Source: Acidobacteria bacterium RIFCSPLOWO2_12_FULL_68_19
Lineage (GTDB): Bacteria; Acidobacteriota; Vicinamibacteria; Vicinamibacterales; UBA2999
DNA: 64,000 bases
Direction of reading: 5' to 3'
Assembly: GCA_001767525.1 (NCBI GenBank)
Contig: MELF01000013.1
Span: forward strand, 18,278-82,277
The notes under the pieces were generated by a model that saw only the letters and a list, made by a program, of their open reading frames with translations, ran no database searches and was not told the DNA's origin. Shown here piece by piece: positions 8,063 to 16,942 of this stretch. Made by a program: the position numbers and the translations under genes. Position 1 is the first letter of the stretch. Every line of letters starts with the position of its first letter.

Positions 8063-8757
8063 ATGCGAGGGTGCGACGGTGCGAGGGTGCGATGGTGCGA
8101 TGGTGCGTCCGACGGTGCGAGGTGCGACGGTGCGACGGATGGTGCGACGGTGCGACGGTGCGACGGTGCGTCCGACGGTAGGACGGTTCTGGTGCACCAT
8201 TGCACCAGCGTACTTCGCACCGTAGCACGGTCCGAGGCACCGTCGCACCGTCGCACCATCGGACGCACCCTCGCACCCTCGCACCATCCCTCGGCCTACG
8301 CCTGATCTCGATCACGAACCACAGAGACACCGAGGCACAGAGGACTTCTCGTGTCCTGGCGGGCGCCTGAATCTGGCAGACCCGCGCGGCCCGGGGTGCG
8401 CGCCTTCATGGCACCCTCGCACGTCGCACGGTCGCACCTTCGCACCGTCGCACCGTCGGACGCACCCTCGCACCCTCGCACCGTCGGACGCACCGTCGCA
8501 CCATCCCTCGGCCTACGCCTGATCTCGATCACGAACCACAGAGGCACCGAGGCACAGAGGACTTCTCGTGTCCTGGCGGGCGCCTGAATCTGGCAGACCC
8601 GCGCGGCCCGGGGTGCGCACCTTCATGGCACTGTCGCACCGTCGCACGGTCCGAGGCACCTTCGTACCGTCGCACCATCGGACGCACCCTCGCACCGTCG
8701 GACGCACCGTCGCACCCTCGCACCGTCGCACCCTCGCACCGTCGCACCCTCGCACCG
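8063..8757. repeat. Large A/C repeat block with an internal duplication
   Basis: Plus-strand GGTGCGAC octamers (8063-8180) face minus-strand GTCGCACC octamers (8220-8290 and onward), giving a long inverted structure. Two nearly identical 134-nt segments (8281-8414 and 8498-8631, two visible differences, 217 nt apart) carry a family C motif and a unique stretch containing CTGGCAGACCCGCG. The block ends right at a TATGAT box used by the next gene. Reading frames across it encode only SHRRTVAPSH-type peptide and are not genes. Confidence 0.85.
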
Positions 8758-8760
8758 TCC

Positions 8761-8766
8761 TATGAT
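8761..8766 (+). promoter_or_regulatory. Candidate -10 box at the edge of the repeat block
   Basis: TATGAT lies 20 nt upstream of the ATG at 8786, and a second A+T-rich box, TATATT, is at 8771-8776. The repeat array ends immediately before it, so any -35 contact would fall inside repeat sequence. Confidence 0.4.
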
Positions 8767-8785
8767 GGGGTATATTCGCCGACGC

Positions 8786-11218
8786 ATGAGCTGGCTTCCC
8801 GCGCTGCTCTTCCTCTTCGTCGGATCGGGCGGCGCCGCGCTGATCTACGAGGTCGTCTGGCTGCAGTTGCTGCAGCTCTCGGTCGGCTCCTCCGCCGTGT
8901 CGCTCGGCATCCTGCTCGGCACCTTCATGGGCGGGATGTGCCTCGGCAGCCTGCTGCTGCCGCGCGTCATCGGCACGCGCCCGCATCCGCTGCGGGTGTA
9001 CGCCGCGCTCGAGCTCGGCATCGGCGCCTGCGGCCTCGGGGCGCTCGTCCTCGTCCCGTTCGCCGGCGGCGTGTACACGGCGGTTGCGGGCACCGGCCAG
9101 GCCAGCCTCGTCCTGCGCGCCGTCGTGGCGGGTGTCTGTCTGCTGCCGCCGACGATCCTCATGGGCGCGACGCTGCCGGCCATTGCGCGCTTTGTCGAGG
9201 CGACGCCGAGCGGAGTCTCGTGGCTCGGCTATTTCTACGGCGGCAATCTCGCCGGGGCGGTGCTCGGCAGCGTCCTGGCCGGCTTCTACCTGCTGCGCGT
9301 CTTCGACATGCCGACGGCGACCTACGTCGCCGTGGCCGTCAACGCCGTGGTGGCGGCCTCCGCGCTCGCCATCGCGCGGGTCACGCCGTACGCGCCGGTT
9401 GCGCCGGCTGCGGCGCCGGTTGTCGAAAGGAGCGCCGACGCCCGCCTGGTCTACGTGGCGATCGGGCTGTCGGGGCTGACGGCGCTTGGCGCCGAAGTGG
9501 TCTGGACGCGGGTGCTGTCGCTCCTGTTCGGCGCGACCACCTACGCCTTCTCGCTCATTCTTGCCGTCTTCCTCGTCGGGCTGGGCATTGGCAGCGGTGT
9601 CGGCGCGGAGCTGGCGCGGCGGCTGCGGGCGCCGCGTGTCGCGCTCGCCTGGTGCCAACTCCTGCTCTCGGCGACGATGGCGTGGGCGGCCTACGCGAGC
9701 GGCGCATCGCTGCCGTACTGGCCGATCAATCCGTCGATTTCGACCGACCCGGCCTACACCTTCCAGCTCGACCTGATGCGCGCCGTCTGGGTGATGCTGC
9801 CGGCGACGCTCCTCTGGGGCGCGAGCTTTCCGCTGGCGCTTGGCGCCGTGGCGACCGGCGGGAGCGATCCGGGCCGGCTCGTCGGCGGCGTCTACGCCGC
9901 CAACACCGTCGGCGCCATCGTCGGCGCGCTGGGGACCGGCCTGGTGCTGCTCGGGACCGTCGGGAGCCAGACGGCAGAGCAGTTGTTCATCGGCATCGCC
10001 GCCGCCGCCGGCCTCATGCTGCTCCTCGTCGCGCCAGCGACAGGGGCTCGGGAGGCGCCGCCCTCCGGCGGCCTCTGGCTGCTCGCCGCCGGCGTGAGCC
10101 TGGGGGCGTTCCTGCTGGCCCAGGCGGTGCCGCCGCTGCCGGGCCTGCTCGTGGCGTACGGCCGGTTCGCCGCCACCTGGGTCGGCGTCAACGAGATCGT
10201 GTACGTGGGCGAGGGGATCACCGCCGCCGTGGCGGTGTCGCGGACCAAGGAAGGCGTGCTGAACTACCACAATGCCGGCAAGATCCAGGCGTCGAGCGAG
10301 CCCCAGGACATGCGGCTGCAGCGGATGCTCGGCCACATCACGACGCTCGTGCCGGCGAGCCCGGCGCGGGTGCTGGTGATTGGCTGCGGCGCCGGCGTGA
10401 CCGCCGGAGCGGTGTCGATCGATCCGCGCGTCCGCGAGCAGACGATCGCCGAAATCGAGCCGCTCGTCCCCGAGGTCGTCTCGCGCTACTTCTCCGAGCA
10501 CAACTTCGACGTCGTCCGGAACCCGAAGGTGCGCATCGTCCTCGACGACGCGCGGCACTACCTGCTGACGACCGGGGAGAGGTTCGACGCGATCACGTCG
10601 GATCCGCTCGACCCGTGGGTGAAAGGGGCGGCGACGCTCTACACGCGGGAGTTCTTCGAGGTCGTCAAGGCGCACCTGAACCCGGGCGGGGTGGTCACGC
10701 TGTTCGTGCAGCTCTACGAGAGCAGCGACGAGGCGGTGAAGAGCGAGATTGCCACCTTCTTCGAGGCGTTCCCGGCGGGCGCCGTGTTCGCCAACACGGT
10801 GAACAACCAGGGGTACGATCTGGTGCTCTTCGGACGGCTCGGCGAGGGGCCGATTGACGTCGACGCGATCGAGGCGCGCCTCGCCTCGCCGGAGGGGGAG
10901 CCGATCCGCCGGTCCCTCGCGCAGATTGGGATCGACTCGGCGGTGGAGCTGTTCGGCACCTATGCCGGCAGCCGCACCGACATGGCGAACTGGCTGCGGA
11001 GTGCCTCCATCAACACCGACCGCAACCTGCGGCTGCAGTACCTGGCGGGCCTCGGGTTGAATCTCTACCAGAGCAACGCGATCTACCAGCGGATGATCGC
11101 GGACGTGCGGTATCCCGACCGCCTGTTCACCGGTTCGCCCGGGACGCTTGGCCGGCTCCGGGCGGCAATCGAACGATCGCTCGACGCGTCGCGGCCCGGG
11201 GTGTCAGAGAGCCAATAG
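8786..11218 (+). CDS. Membrane-fused spermidine synthase-like protein
   Basis: An 810-residue fusion. The N-terminal part (about residues 1-450) has many hydrophobic segments typical of the 'fused MFS/spermidine synthase' group. The C-terminal part has a Rossmann methyltransferase-like fold with VLVIGCGAGVTAG (SAM-type glycine loop), ITSDPLDPWVKGA (the usual aminopropyltransferase D-x-x-D/P region) and LYTREFFEVVKAHLNPGG. Soluble SpeE makes spermidine from putrescine and decarboxylated SAM. Whether membrane-fused members keep that reaction is not settled. ATG at 8786 is chosen over 8762 because the hydrophobic start (SWLPALLFLF) follows directly and the earlier codons overlap the -10 box. It is flanked by repeat blocks on both sides. 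Confidence 0.8.
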   Translation: MSWLPALLFLFVGSGGAALIYEVVWLQLLQLSVGSSAVSLGILLGTFMGGMCLGSLLLPRVIGTRPHPLRVYAALELGIGACGLGALVLVPFAGGVYTAVAGTGQASLVLRAVVAGVCLLPPTILMGATLPAIARFVEATPSGVSWLGYFYGGNLAGAVLGSVLAGFYLLRVFDMPTATYVAVAVNAVVAASALAIARVTPYAPVAPAAAPVVERSADARLVYVAIGLSGLTALGAEVVWTRVLSLLFGATTYAFSLILAVFLVGLGIGSGVGAELARRLRAPRVALAWCQLLLSATMAWAAYASGASLPYWPINPSISTDPAYTFQLDLMRAVWVMLPATLLWGASFPLALGAVATGGSDPGRLVGGVYAANTVGAIVGALGTGLVLLGTVGSQTAEQLFIGIAAAAGLMLLLVAPATGAREAPPSGGLWLLAAGVSLGAFLLAQAVPPLPGLLVAYGRFAATWVGVNEIVYVGEGITAAVAVSRTKEGVLNYHNAGKIQASSEPQDMRLQRMLGHITTLVPASPARVLVIGCGAGVTAGAVSIDPRVREQTIAEIEPLVPEVVSRYFSEHNFDVVRNPKVRIVLDDARHYLLTTGERFDAITSDPLDPWVKGAATLYTREFFEVVKAHLNPGGVVTLFVQLYESSDEAVKSEIATFFEAFPAGAVFANTVNNQGYDLVLFGRLGEGPIDVDAIEARLASPEGEPIRRSLAQIGIDSAVELFGTYAGSRTDMANWLRSASINTDRNLRLQYLAGLGLNLYQSNAIYQRMIADVRYPDRLFTGSPGTLGRLRAAIERSLDASRPGVSESQ

Positions 11219-11862
11219 GCGTCGCACCTCGCACCGCCGTTGCTCGTGGCCTGCGCCTGTGGTCGATCACGGGCCACAGAGGCACGGAGGCGTCGTTCAC
11301 ACTGCTGAGTGCTCCCTTCTCCGTTCGTGTTCCGGTTCGGTGCTGCCGTTCCTCGGTCCCCGTCGAGCTGGGTCGAGGAGACACGGTCGCTCCAAAACGC
11401 GGCTCCGCAGGCCGGAACAACGCCGCTCCGGCGTATCGTCGGCGGCAATGGCGTGGGGGCCCCCATCCCCACGCCGTGGCGCTGGCCTGCGCGGCGTTTT
11501 TCGTGATCGGAACGGCCTGCTCCGAACGCGTTTCTCCGCGAGCGTGTCCCCTCGACCCCTTCGTTCATGGATACTGTGGGCGAGACCTCCGGCCAGTGAA
11601 CCGCGAACCGCGAACCGAACGTGAACACGAACCGAGCACCGCGCACCGAGAAGCGTGAACGATTCATGAAGAGTGCGGGTCAAGGCACCCTCGCACCGTC
11701 GCACTGTCCGGTGCACCCTCGCACTTCGCACCATCGGACGCACCGTCGCACCCTCGCACCGTCGCACTGTCCGGTGCACCCTCGCACTTCGCACCATCGG
11801 ACGCACCGTCGCACCCTCGCACCTCGCACCGTCGCACCCTTGTCCCTTGCCCCCTTCCGCGC
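11219..11862. repeat. Composite repeat block left of glgC
   Basis: Order from left: a short family C motif; a family B element (11295-11660) that contains a nested palindromic element (11371-11557); a conserved flank with ATTCATGAAGAGTGCGGGTC; then a family A array with two copies of a roughly 60-nt unit (CTCGCACCGTCGCACTGTCC and following) up to the glgC stop. The same modules occur in opposite orientation at 13180-13930, on the other side of glgC. Confidence 0.85.
11295..11660. mobile_element. Family B element with nested palindromic element
   Basis: Outer terminal inverted repeats are GTTCACACTGCT and AGAAGCGTGAAC (10 of 12 match). Inside lies a second TIR pair, GGTCGAGGAGACACGGTCGC (11371-11390) and the inverse of GGTCGAGGGGACACGCTCGC (11538-11557), matching at 18 of 20. 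Between these is a G+C-rich palindrome, GGCGTGGGGGCCCCCATCCC. No transposase-like frame exists. The layout is that of a MITE-like element inserted in another. Confidence 0.65.
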
Positions 11863-11865
11863 GAC

Positions 11866-13131
11866 TCACACCACCGTTCCCGGCGCGATGACGCCGCCTT
11901 TCGGCACCACGATGATCCCGCCGCGGATGTAGTAGCCGTCGCCGTCGGCGTGCGCCGCGCCGCGTTCGTTGGTCAGGCGGGCGCCGTCGCCGATGCGGGC
12001 GTTCTTGTCGACGATGACGCGTTCGAGGACGGCGTCGCGGCCGATGCCGAGCTTCGGGACCCCGTGGGGCGGGTCGCCCTCCTCGTAGAAATCGGCGCCG
12101 AGGAGCACCGAGCGGGCGACGCGGGTCCCGGAGCGGACGTGGGTGCGCAGGCCGACGACCGTCTCCTCAATCCGGCAGCGGTCGAGGTAGGAGCCGTCCA
12201 CCACGACCGAGTTGCGCACGGCGCAGTCGGTCAGGCGCGAGCCGGGCAGGTGCCGCAGGTGCGAGTAGATCGGGTACCTCGGGTCCCAGAAGCGGAACGG
12301 CGCGGCCGGCCCCCCGAGCATCACGTTGGCCTCGTAGAACGACTCGATCGTGCCGACGTCGGCCCAGTAGCCGCGGTACAGGAACGGTCTCACCCGGTAC
12401 CGCTCGAGCGCCGCGGGAATCAGCTCGCGGCCGAAGTCGTGTCCGGCCTCTCGGTCGAGGAGATCGAGCATCACCGCCCGGGAAAAGACGTAGACGCCCA
12501 TCGACGCCATGAACGGCTGGGCCTCGCTGTGCGCGGCGAAGGAGGCGCCCGCCGGGATGCTGCGCCCGATGGCGGTCAGCCGATCGGGCCCCGGCTTCTC
12601 CTCGAACGCCACGATCCGGCCGGAGGCGTCGAAGCGGAAGACGCCCATCCCGGCCGCCGTCTGCGGATCGACCGGCTGGGCCGCGATCGTGATGTCGGCG
12701 CCGGCGGCCGAGTGCGCGTCCAGCAGTTCGGCGTAGTTCATCCGGTACAGGTGGTCGCCGGCCAGGATGAGGTAGTAGCGCGCCTCGTGCTGCGTGATGT
12801 GGCGCACCGCCTGCCGCACGGCGTCGGCGGTGCCCTGGTACCAGTGCGGGTTGTCCGGCGTCTGCTCGGCGGCCAGGATCTCGACGAAGCCGCCGGAGAA
12901 GCGGTCGAGGCGGTACGTGTTCGACACGTGCCGGTTGAGCGACGCCGAATTGAACTGCGTCAGCACGAAGATGCGGCGGATCTCGGCGTGCAGGCAGAGG
13001 CTCACCGGCACGTCGATCAGCCGGTACTTGCCGCCGATGGGCACCGCCGGCTTCGACCGCGTCGCCGTCAGCGGAAAGAGGCGCTGCCCCTGCCCGCCGC
13101 CCAGGATGACCGCCAGCGTGTCGGTGATCAT
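11866..13131 (-). CDS. glgC: Glucose-1-phosphate adenylyltransferase (ADP-glucose pyrophosphorylase)
   Basis: A 421-residue enzyme. The nucleotidyltransferase signature GGGQGQRLFPLT is followed by RSKPAVPIGGKYRLIDVPVS, and WYQGTADAVRQ, HLYRMNY and GYWADVGTIESFYEANV all match GlgC. The C-terminal left-handed beta-helix (RSGTRVARSVLLGAD, IVDKNARIGDG) is the usual allosteric and oligomerisation domain. It makes ADP-glucose from glucose-1-phosphate and ATP, the committed step in bacterial glycogen synthesis. No other glg gene is near. The gene is isolated between two inverted copies of the same repeat composite, so recombination between them could invert it. Confidence 0.95.
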   Translation of the reverse strand: MITDTLAVILGGGQGQRLFPLTATRSKPAVPIGGKYRLIDVPVSLCLHAEIRRIFVLTQFNSASLNRHVSNTYRLDRFSGGFVEILAAEQTPDNPHWYQGTADAVRQAVRHITQHEARYYLILAGDHLYRMNYAELLDAHSAAGADITIAAQPVDPQTAAGMGVFRFDASGRIVAFEEKPGPDRLTAIGRSIPAGASFAAHSEAQPFMASMGVYVFSRAVMLDLLDREAGHDFGRELIPAALERYRVRPFLYRGYWADVGTIESFYEANVMLGGPAAPFRFWDPRYPIYSHLRHLPGSRLTDCAVRNSVVVDGSYLDRCRIEETVVGLRTHVRSGTRVARSVLLGADFYEEGDPPHGVPKLGIGRDAVLERVIVDKNARIGDGARLTNERGAAHADGDGYYIRGGIIVVPKGGVIAPGTVV

Positions 13132-13333
13132 GTCGGTGTCTCAGGGTAGCGCAAACAGCGGGCGAAAGGCGGAGAGACGAGGGTGCGACGGTGCGACAGT
13201 GCGACGGTGCGACAGTGCGACGGTGCGACGGTGCGAGGGTGCGACGGTGCGTCCGACGGTGCGAGGTGCGACGGTGCACCGGACAGTGCGACGGTGCGAG
13301 GGTGCCTTGACCCGCACTCTTCATGAATCAGTC

Positions 13334-13483
13334 GTTCACGCTTCTTGGTTCTCGCTTCTCGGTTCGTGTTCGGGGTTCGTGTTCGGGGTTCGGTCCGCAT
13401 CGGCGGCACTCCCGACGGGGAACGACGAACGGCAGCACCGAACCGGAACACGAACGGAGAAGGAAGAACCCAGCAGTGTGAAC
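13334..13483. mobile_element. Family B element (150 bp)
   Basis: Bounded by GTTCACGCTTCT and AGCAGTGTGAAC. The interior has GGGGTTCGTGTTC heptamers on the left and GGAACACGAACG heptamers on the right. There is no open frame of its own. Confidence 0.55.
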
Positions 13484-13503
13484 GACGCGTTCCTGAATCA
13501 GCC

Positions 13504-13927
13504 GTTCACGCTTCTCCGTGCTCGGTGCTCGGTTCGTGTTCACGGTCCCTTCGCGGTTCACTGGTCGGAGGTCTCGCCCACAGTATTCATGAACGAAGCG
13601 GTCGAGGGGACACGCTCGCGGAGACACGCGTTCGGAGCAAGCCGTTCCGATCACGAACAACGCCGCGCAGGCCCGCGACACGGCGTGGGGATGGGGGCCC
13701 CCACGCCATTGCCGCCGACGATACGCCGGAGCAGCGTTTGTCCGGCCTGGGCCCCCACGCGCGTGCCGCGCGCGAAAGTTCATGAAAATCGATCCTGGCT
13801 GCGATTTTCGACTCTGCGGAGCCGCGTTTCGGAGCGACCGTGTCTCCTCGACCCGGCGCGACGGACTGAGGAACGGCAGCACCGAACTGGAACACGAACG
13901 GAGAAGGGAGAACGCAGCAGTGTGAAC
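13504..13927. mobile_element. Family B element with nested palindromic element
   Basis: Outer ends are GTTCACGCTTCT and AGCAGTGTGAAC. The nested element is bounded by GGTCGAGGGGACACGCTCGC (13600-13619) and GCGACCGTGTCTCCTCGACC (13834-13853), an 18-of-20 inverted match. It is about 67 nt longer than the copy at 11371-11557, with an extra stretch containing GAAAATCGATCCTGGCTGCG and its complement. Its orientation is opposite to the left copy. Confidence 0.6.
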
Positions 13928-13979
13928 GACGCGTTCGTGGTTGAAGGTGCGCAGCCCGGGCCGCGCGGGGCCGACCGCG

Positions 13980-14192
13980 TCACGCACTCAGGATAAGGAT
14001 GGCTCTCGGTGCCTCGGTGGTTCGTGATCGAGAAGAGACGGGCACGTACGAGCGTCCGACGGTGCGACAGTCGGAAGACTCAGAAAGGTCCTGACGACCG
14101 TCTACGAATTCAGCCGCCCACTCCCTGGCGATTCCATCTGCCCAGGCACTGCCCGCTTCATCTTCGACGAGTGTCGGTGGAGGAGTCCCCAT
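13980..14192 (-). pseudogene. Small open frame truncated by repeats
   Basis: A frame of about 70 codons begins MGTPPPTLVEDEAGSAWADG and IAREWAAEFVDGRQ. After about 45 residues it runs into family A and C repeat sequence (translated as SRSRTTEAPR). A TATGAT box on the minus strand (14207-14212) precedes the start, which suggests a once-expressed small gene whose 3' end was replaced by repeats. I do not recognise the family. Confidence 0.25.
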
Positions 14193-14261
14193 GGGATCCA
14201 AGGGAAATCATAGCAAGAGTGGCGCAGGGTGGCTCTCAGCTGATCCCGCCACTACCCACGC

Positions 14262-14348
14262 TCACTTCACCTTGACCTTCGCCTTGCGGCGCTCGGCCCA
14301 GGAGCGCCGCATTCGTTCAGAGGCCGCCTTGCGCGCCGGGGCCGACAT
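14262..14348 (-). pseudogene. C-terminal remnant of a small basic protein
   Basis: In this frame the sequence from about 14408 down to 14262 reads RAIEETTRRTRR then MSAPARKAASERMRRSWAE and ends RRKAKVKVK. This is the Lys/Arg-rich tail common on small nucleic-acid-associated or uncharacterised proteins. Upstream of about 14409 the frame enters a family A array, so the 5' part appears lost. The internal ATG at 14348 gives 28 residues. The original function is unknown. Confidence 0.3.
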
Positions 14349-14408
14349 ACGTCGCGTACGCCTCGTCGTCTCCTCGATGGCCCGGCGCACCGCTCAGCGG
14401 TCGTTGCT

Positions 14409-14512
14409 GCAGCACCGTCGCACCCTCGCACCGTCGGACGCACCGTCGCACCTCGCACCGTCGGACGCACCGTCGCACTTCGCACCCTCGCACCGTCGCA
14501 CCCGCTCCGTCC
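14409..14512. repeat. Family A array
   Basis: About 13 units of CGCACCGTCGCACC/CGGACGCACC type sit between the basic-protein remnant and the stop codon of the large membrane protein. No gene is supported. Confidence 0.85.
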
Positions 14513-14519
14513 GGTGTTG

Positions 14520-16457
14520 CTATCGAGGCGCGGGCCGGTACAGCTCGAACTCGTCGGCCGCGTCGATGCGCTGCAGGTCGAGCGCGTCGATGGCGAAGTC
14601 GCGCAGCGCCTCGGGCGTTCGGATCTGGTCGACGACCACGAATCCGAGCCGGACGCGCTCGGCCCAGGCGGGGCCGTCCTCGACGAGCGTCCGCCGGCGC
14701 GACGGATCGAGCGGCCGGCCTTCGCTGAGCCACAGGAGGGCGTCGACCATCGGATCGCGCCGCACGTCGGCGAGCCTCCGGCGGGAGACGCGCGAGAGAT
14801 ACCCGCCGACGAGCCGCTTGCCGTGGACCGTCTGGAAGAACTGCGAGCGCGCGGTGAAATTACCGACGCTGGAGGTGCCGTCCCGCACGCCGACCGGCAA
14901 CTCGAGCAGGCGCAGATCGGGAGACGCCGCGGCGACGCGGGCGTAGAAGGGCGGGACCGCCGCCGAATAGAGCGGCCGCGGCGCGGGCCACAGTTCGAAG
15001 ATGACGAGCGCCGCCGCGGCCAGGAGCACCCTTCTGCGCCGCCCGGGCCAGCGCGCGGCGAGCCAGGCGAGCGCGGCGGCAAACAGCACCGAGAGCGCCA
15101 GCATGGCGACGACGCTGAAGCGCGCCGGCGTACGGGCGAGGCCGACGAGTGGAACGTACCGGAGAAACGCCCAGGGGCCCGGGACGTACGTGTTCAGCCC
15201 TGCGACGTGCACGAACGGGCCGAGGGCGAGCGCGCCGAACAAGACCGCCAGCCCGGCCCAGAATCGCGGGATCCGGAAGCCCGCGCGCCACGCCAGCACG
15301 AGGACGCCCAGCGCGACGAAGGTGAGCGAGGCGACGTTCTCGAAGTACGCGTCGGGCCGCGGCGTCAGCCACGCGCGGACGGCGTCGGGCGTGAGCGGGT
15401 GATTGGGGTTCGGCAGCACGAACGAGACGAGATCGACCCCGGGAGGACTGCTGCGCCAGAAGATCGGGTCGCGATCCCAGCGCGCGTCGGCGATCCGCAC
15501 GCCGACGGCGTACAACACCGGCGAGAGCAGCACCGCCGTGACGACGGCGGCGACGGCGCCGAGACGCAGGAGCCGCCGGAGGCCTGCGTGGTCGGCCGGG
15601 AGCAGATCGGGGCGGTAGGCCACCGCCAGCCGCGCCGCGGAGAGCAGCGTCAGCACGAGAATCGGTGTGTACAGCGTTCGCATGCTGACGAGGGTGCCGA
15701 GCGCCGTGAACTGCCAGCCGCCGGTGACGACCATCGAGAGGACCAGTCCTGCGGCGCACGCGACGAGCACGTCGAGCGTCCAACGGACGGCCCGGGCCGG
15801 CGATTCGGTCCGGCGGCGGACCGTCAGCGCCCGCGTGGCGAGGAACACCCCGGCGAGGACGAGGCAATACACGGCGTAGTAGACGTCGGCGCTGGCGGCC
15901 CAGGCGAGCGCCACGCCGAGCGCCGCCGCGTCCCGCACGCGCTGGCGATCCGCGGCCCGGAAGAGCAGCAGCAGGAACACGGCGAGCGGCGCCGCCGCGA
16001 CCAGACTGAAGTGGCTGCCGCCGCGGGTCACCAGGACGGGGCTCCAGGCAAAGAGCAGCCCCGCCAGCCACGACTCGATCGCGCCGCCGGCCACGCGCCG
16101 CGCCAGGAGAAACGTGGCATAGCCGGTGAGGACCGTCATCAGCAGATAGACCAGGTTGAAGGCGGGCACCACGCCGAGCGTGCGGATGAGCGGAAGCGCG
16201 ACGAGATCCTGGAAGGGCGTGTAGTTGTGCAGGCTCAGGTTGGCGCGCCCGGTCAGCGAGAAGATGGCATCGGTGAAGTAGGGCAGCCGTCCGCGATCGA
16301 GCAGCTCGTGCTGGAACACCCACTGGTTCCAGACGTAGACGCCGGTGTCGCCGGCAGGGGCGCCGGTGAGATGGGTGCCGAGGTGGGCCGCGAGGGGCCA
16401 ACTGAACGCCACCGCGGCGGCGGCGTAGCCGACGAGCGCGTGAATGTGTGGTCTCAA
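14520..16457 (-). CDS. Polytopic membrane protein, GT-C/YfhO-like
   Basis: A 645-residue protein with about 11-13 hydrophobic segments across the first 480 residues and a soluble C-terminal domain. The early loop GDTGVYVWNQWVFQHEL, with acidic residues after the first helix, resembles the catalytic loop region of GT-C/YfhO-type membrane glycosyltransferases that use polyprenyl-linked sugars. I cannot confirm catalysis. Its ATG overlaps the arsC stop by 4 nt (ATGA), so the two are co-translated. The 3' end meets a family A array. Confidence 0.65.
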   Translation of the reverse strand: MRPHIHALVGYAAAAVAFSWPLAAHLGTHLTGAPAGDTGVYVWNQWVFQHELLDRGRLPYFTDAIFSLTGRANLSLHNYTPFQDLVALPLIRTLGVVPAFNLVYLLMTVLTGYATFLLARRVAGGAIESWLAGLLFAWSPVLVTRGGSHFSLVAAAPLAVFLLLLFRAADRQRVRDAAALGVALAWAASADVYYAVYCLVLAGVFLATRALTVRRRTESPARAVRWTLDVLVACAAGLVLSMVVTGGWQFTALGTLVSMRTLYTPILVLTLLSAARLAVAYRPDLLPADHAGLRRLLRLGAVAAVVTAVLLSPVLYAVGVRIADARWDRDPIFWRSSPPGVDLVSFVLPNPNHPLTPDAVRAWLTPRPDAYFENVASLTFVALGVLVLAWRAGFRIPRFWAGLAVLFGALALGPFVHVAGLNTYVPGPWAFLRYVPLVGLARTPARFSVVAMLALSVLFAAALAWLAARWPGRRRRVLLAAAALVIFELWPAPRPLYSAAVPPFYARVAAASPDLRLLELPVGVRDGTSSVGNFTARSQFFQTVHGKRLVGGYLSRVSRRRLADVRRDPMVDALLWLSEGRPLDPSRRRTLVEDGPAWAERVRLGFVVVDQIRTPEALRDFAIDALDLQRIDAADEFELYRPAPR

Positions 16458-16942
16458 ACGGCGCCGATCTCCCGCACCTGCCGCTCAAGCGCGTCTCTTG
16501 TCAGCGCGTCCACCGGCAGCCGCGCCAGCCGCTCGAGGCGTGCGCGGAGCAGGCGCATCGCGTCGCGACATGCCTGCCGCCGCTCGGCCTCGCCGCCGGC
16601 GACCGCCGCGGGATCGGGCACGCTCCAGTGCGCATCCGCCGGACGCCCCGGCCACACCGGACAGCGCTCGCCCGCCGCATGGTCGCAGACCGTGATGACG
16701 AGGTCAAGCGGCGGCGCCTCGGGCCGGGTGAACTCGTGCCAGCTCTTGCTGCGGGGTCCCTCGACGGGGACGCCGTGCTCGCGGAGCAGGTCGAGCGCCA
16801 GCGGATACACCTCGCCGCGGGGATGGCTCCCGGCGCTGAAGGCGCGGAAGCGGCCGCGGCCGAGCGCCGGGTCGTTCAGCATCGCTTCGGCCATGATCGA
16901 GCGCGCGGCATTGCCGGTGCAGACGAAGAGGACGTGGATCAT
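16454..16942 (-). CDS. arsC: Arsenate reductase, low-molecular-weight phosphatase family
   Basis: A 162-residue protein beginning MIHVLFVCTGNAARSIMAEA. The C-x5-R phosphate loop is Cys8 to Arg14, followed by FSAGSHPRGEVYPLAL and DLVITVCDHAAGERCPVWPG, in which the later cysteines are the redox relay of thioredoxin-type ArsC. It reduces arsenate to arsenite. Related proteins can be protein tyrosine phosphatases, but the CDHA..RCP motif favours ArsC. The ATG directly touches a family A array (from 16943), so no native leader or ribosome binding site remains. The next gene overlaps by 4 nt. No arsenite pump is adjacent. Confidence 0.85.
   Translation of the reverse strand: MIHVLFVCTGNAARSIMAEAMLNDPALGRGRFRAFSAGSHPRGEVYPLALDLLREHGVPVEGPRSKSWHEFTRPEAPPLDLVITVCDHAAGERCPVWPGRPADAHWSVPDPAAVAGGEAERRQACRDAMRLLRARLERLARLPVDALTRDALERQVREIGAV

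Larger units (their letters stand above)
13179..13940. repeat. Composite repeat block right of glgC (inverted copy)
   Basis: Family A octamers (13179-13305), then the conserved flank in reverse (CTTGACCCGCACTCTTCATG), then two family B elements in tandem, 13334-13483 and 13504-13927, the second carrying a nested palindromic element (13600-13853). Relative to glgC this mirrors the block at 11219-11862. No gene is supported; the long open frames here are repeat-derived. Confidence 0.85.

Noticed and set aside
8063-8757. CRISPR array (regularly spaced short repeats)
   Set aside because: The units are 8 nt, contiguous and without spacers of constant length. There are no cas genes nearby.
11371-11557. 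Insertion sequence with transposase
   Set aside because: The segment has good terminal inverted repeats but is under 200 bp with no coding capacity, so it can only be a non-autonomous element.
13128-13996. Long open frames with HRRTVAPSH- or NTNRAP-type peptides on both strands, here and in the other repeat blocks
   Set aside because: They are translations of 7-8 nt tandem repeats, which stay open in several frames at once, and show no codon or domain evidence.
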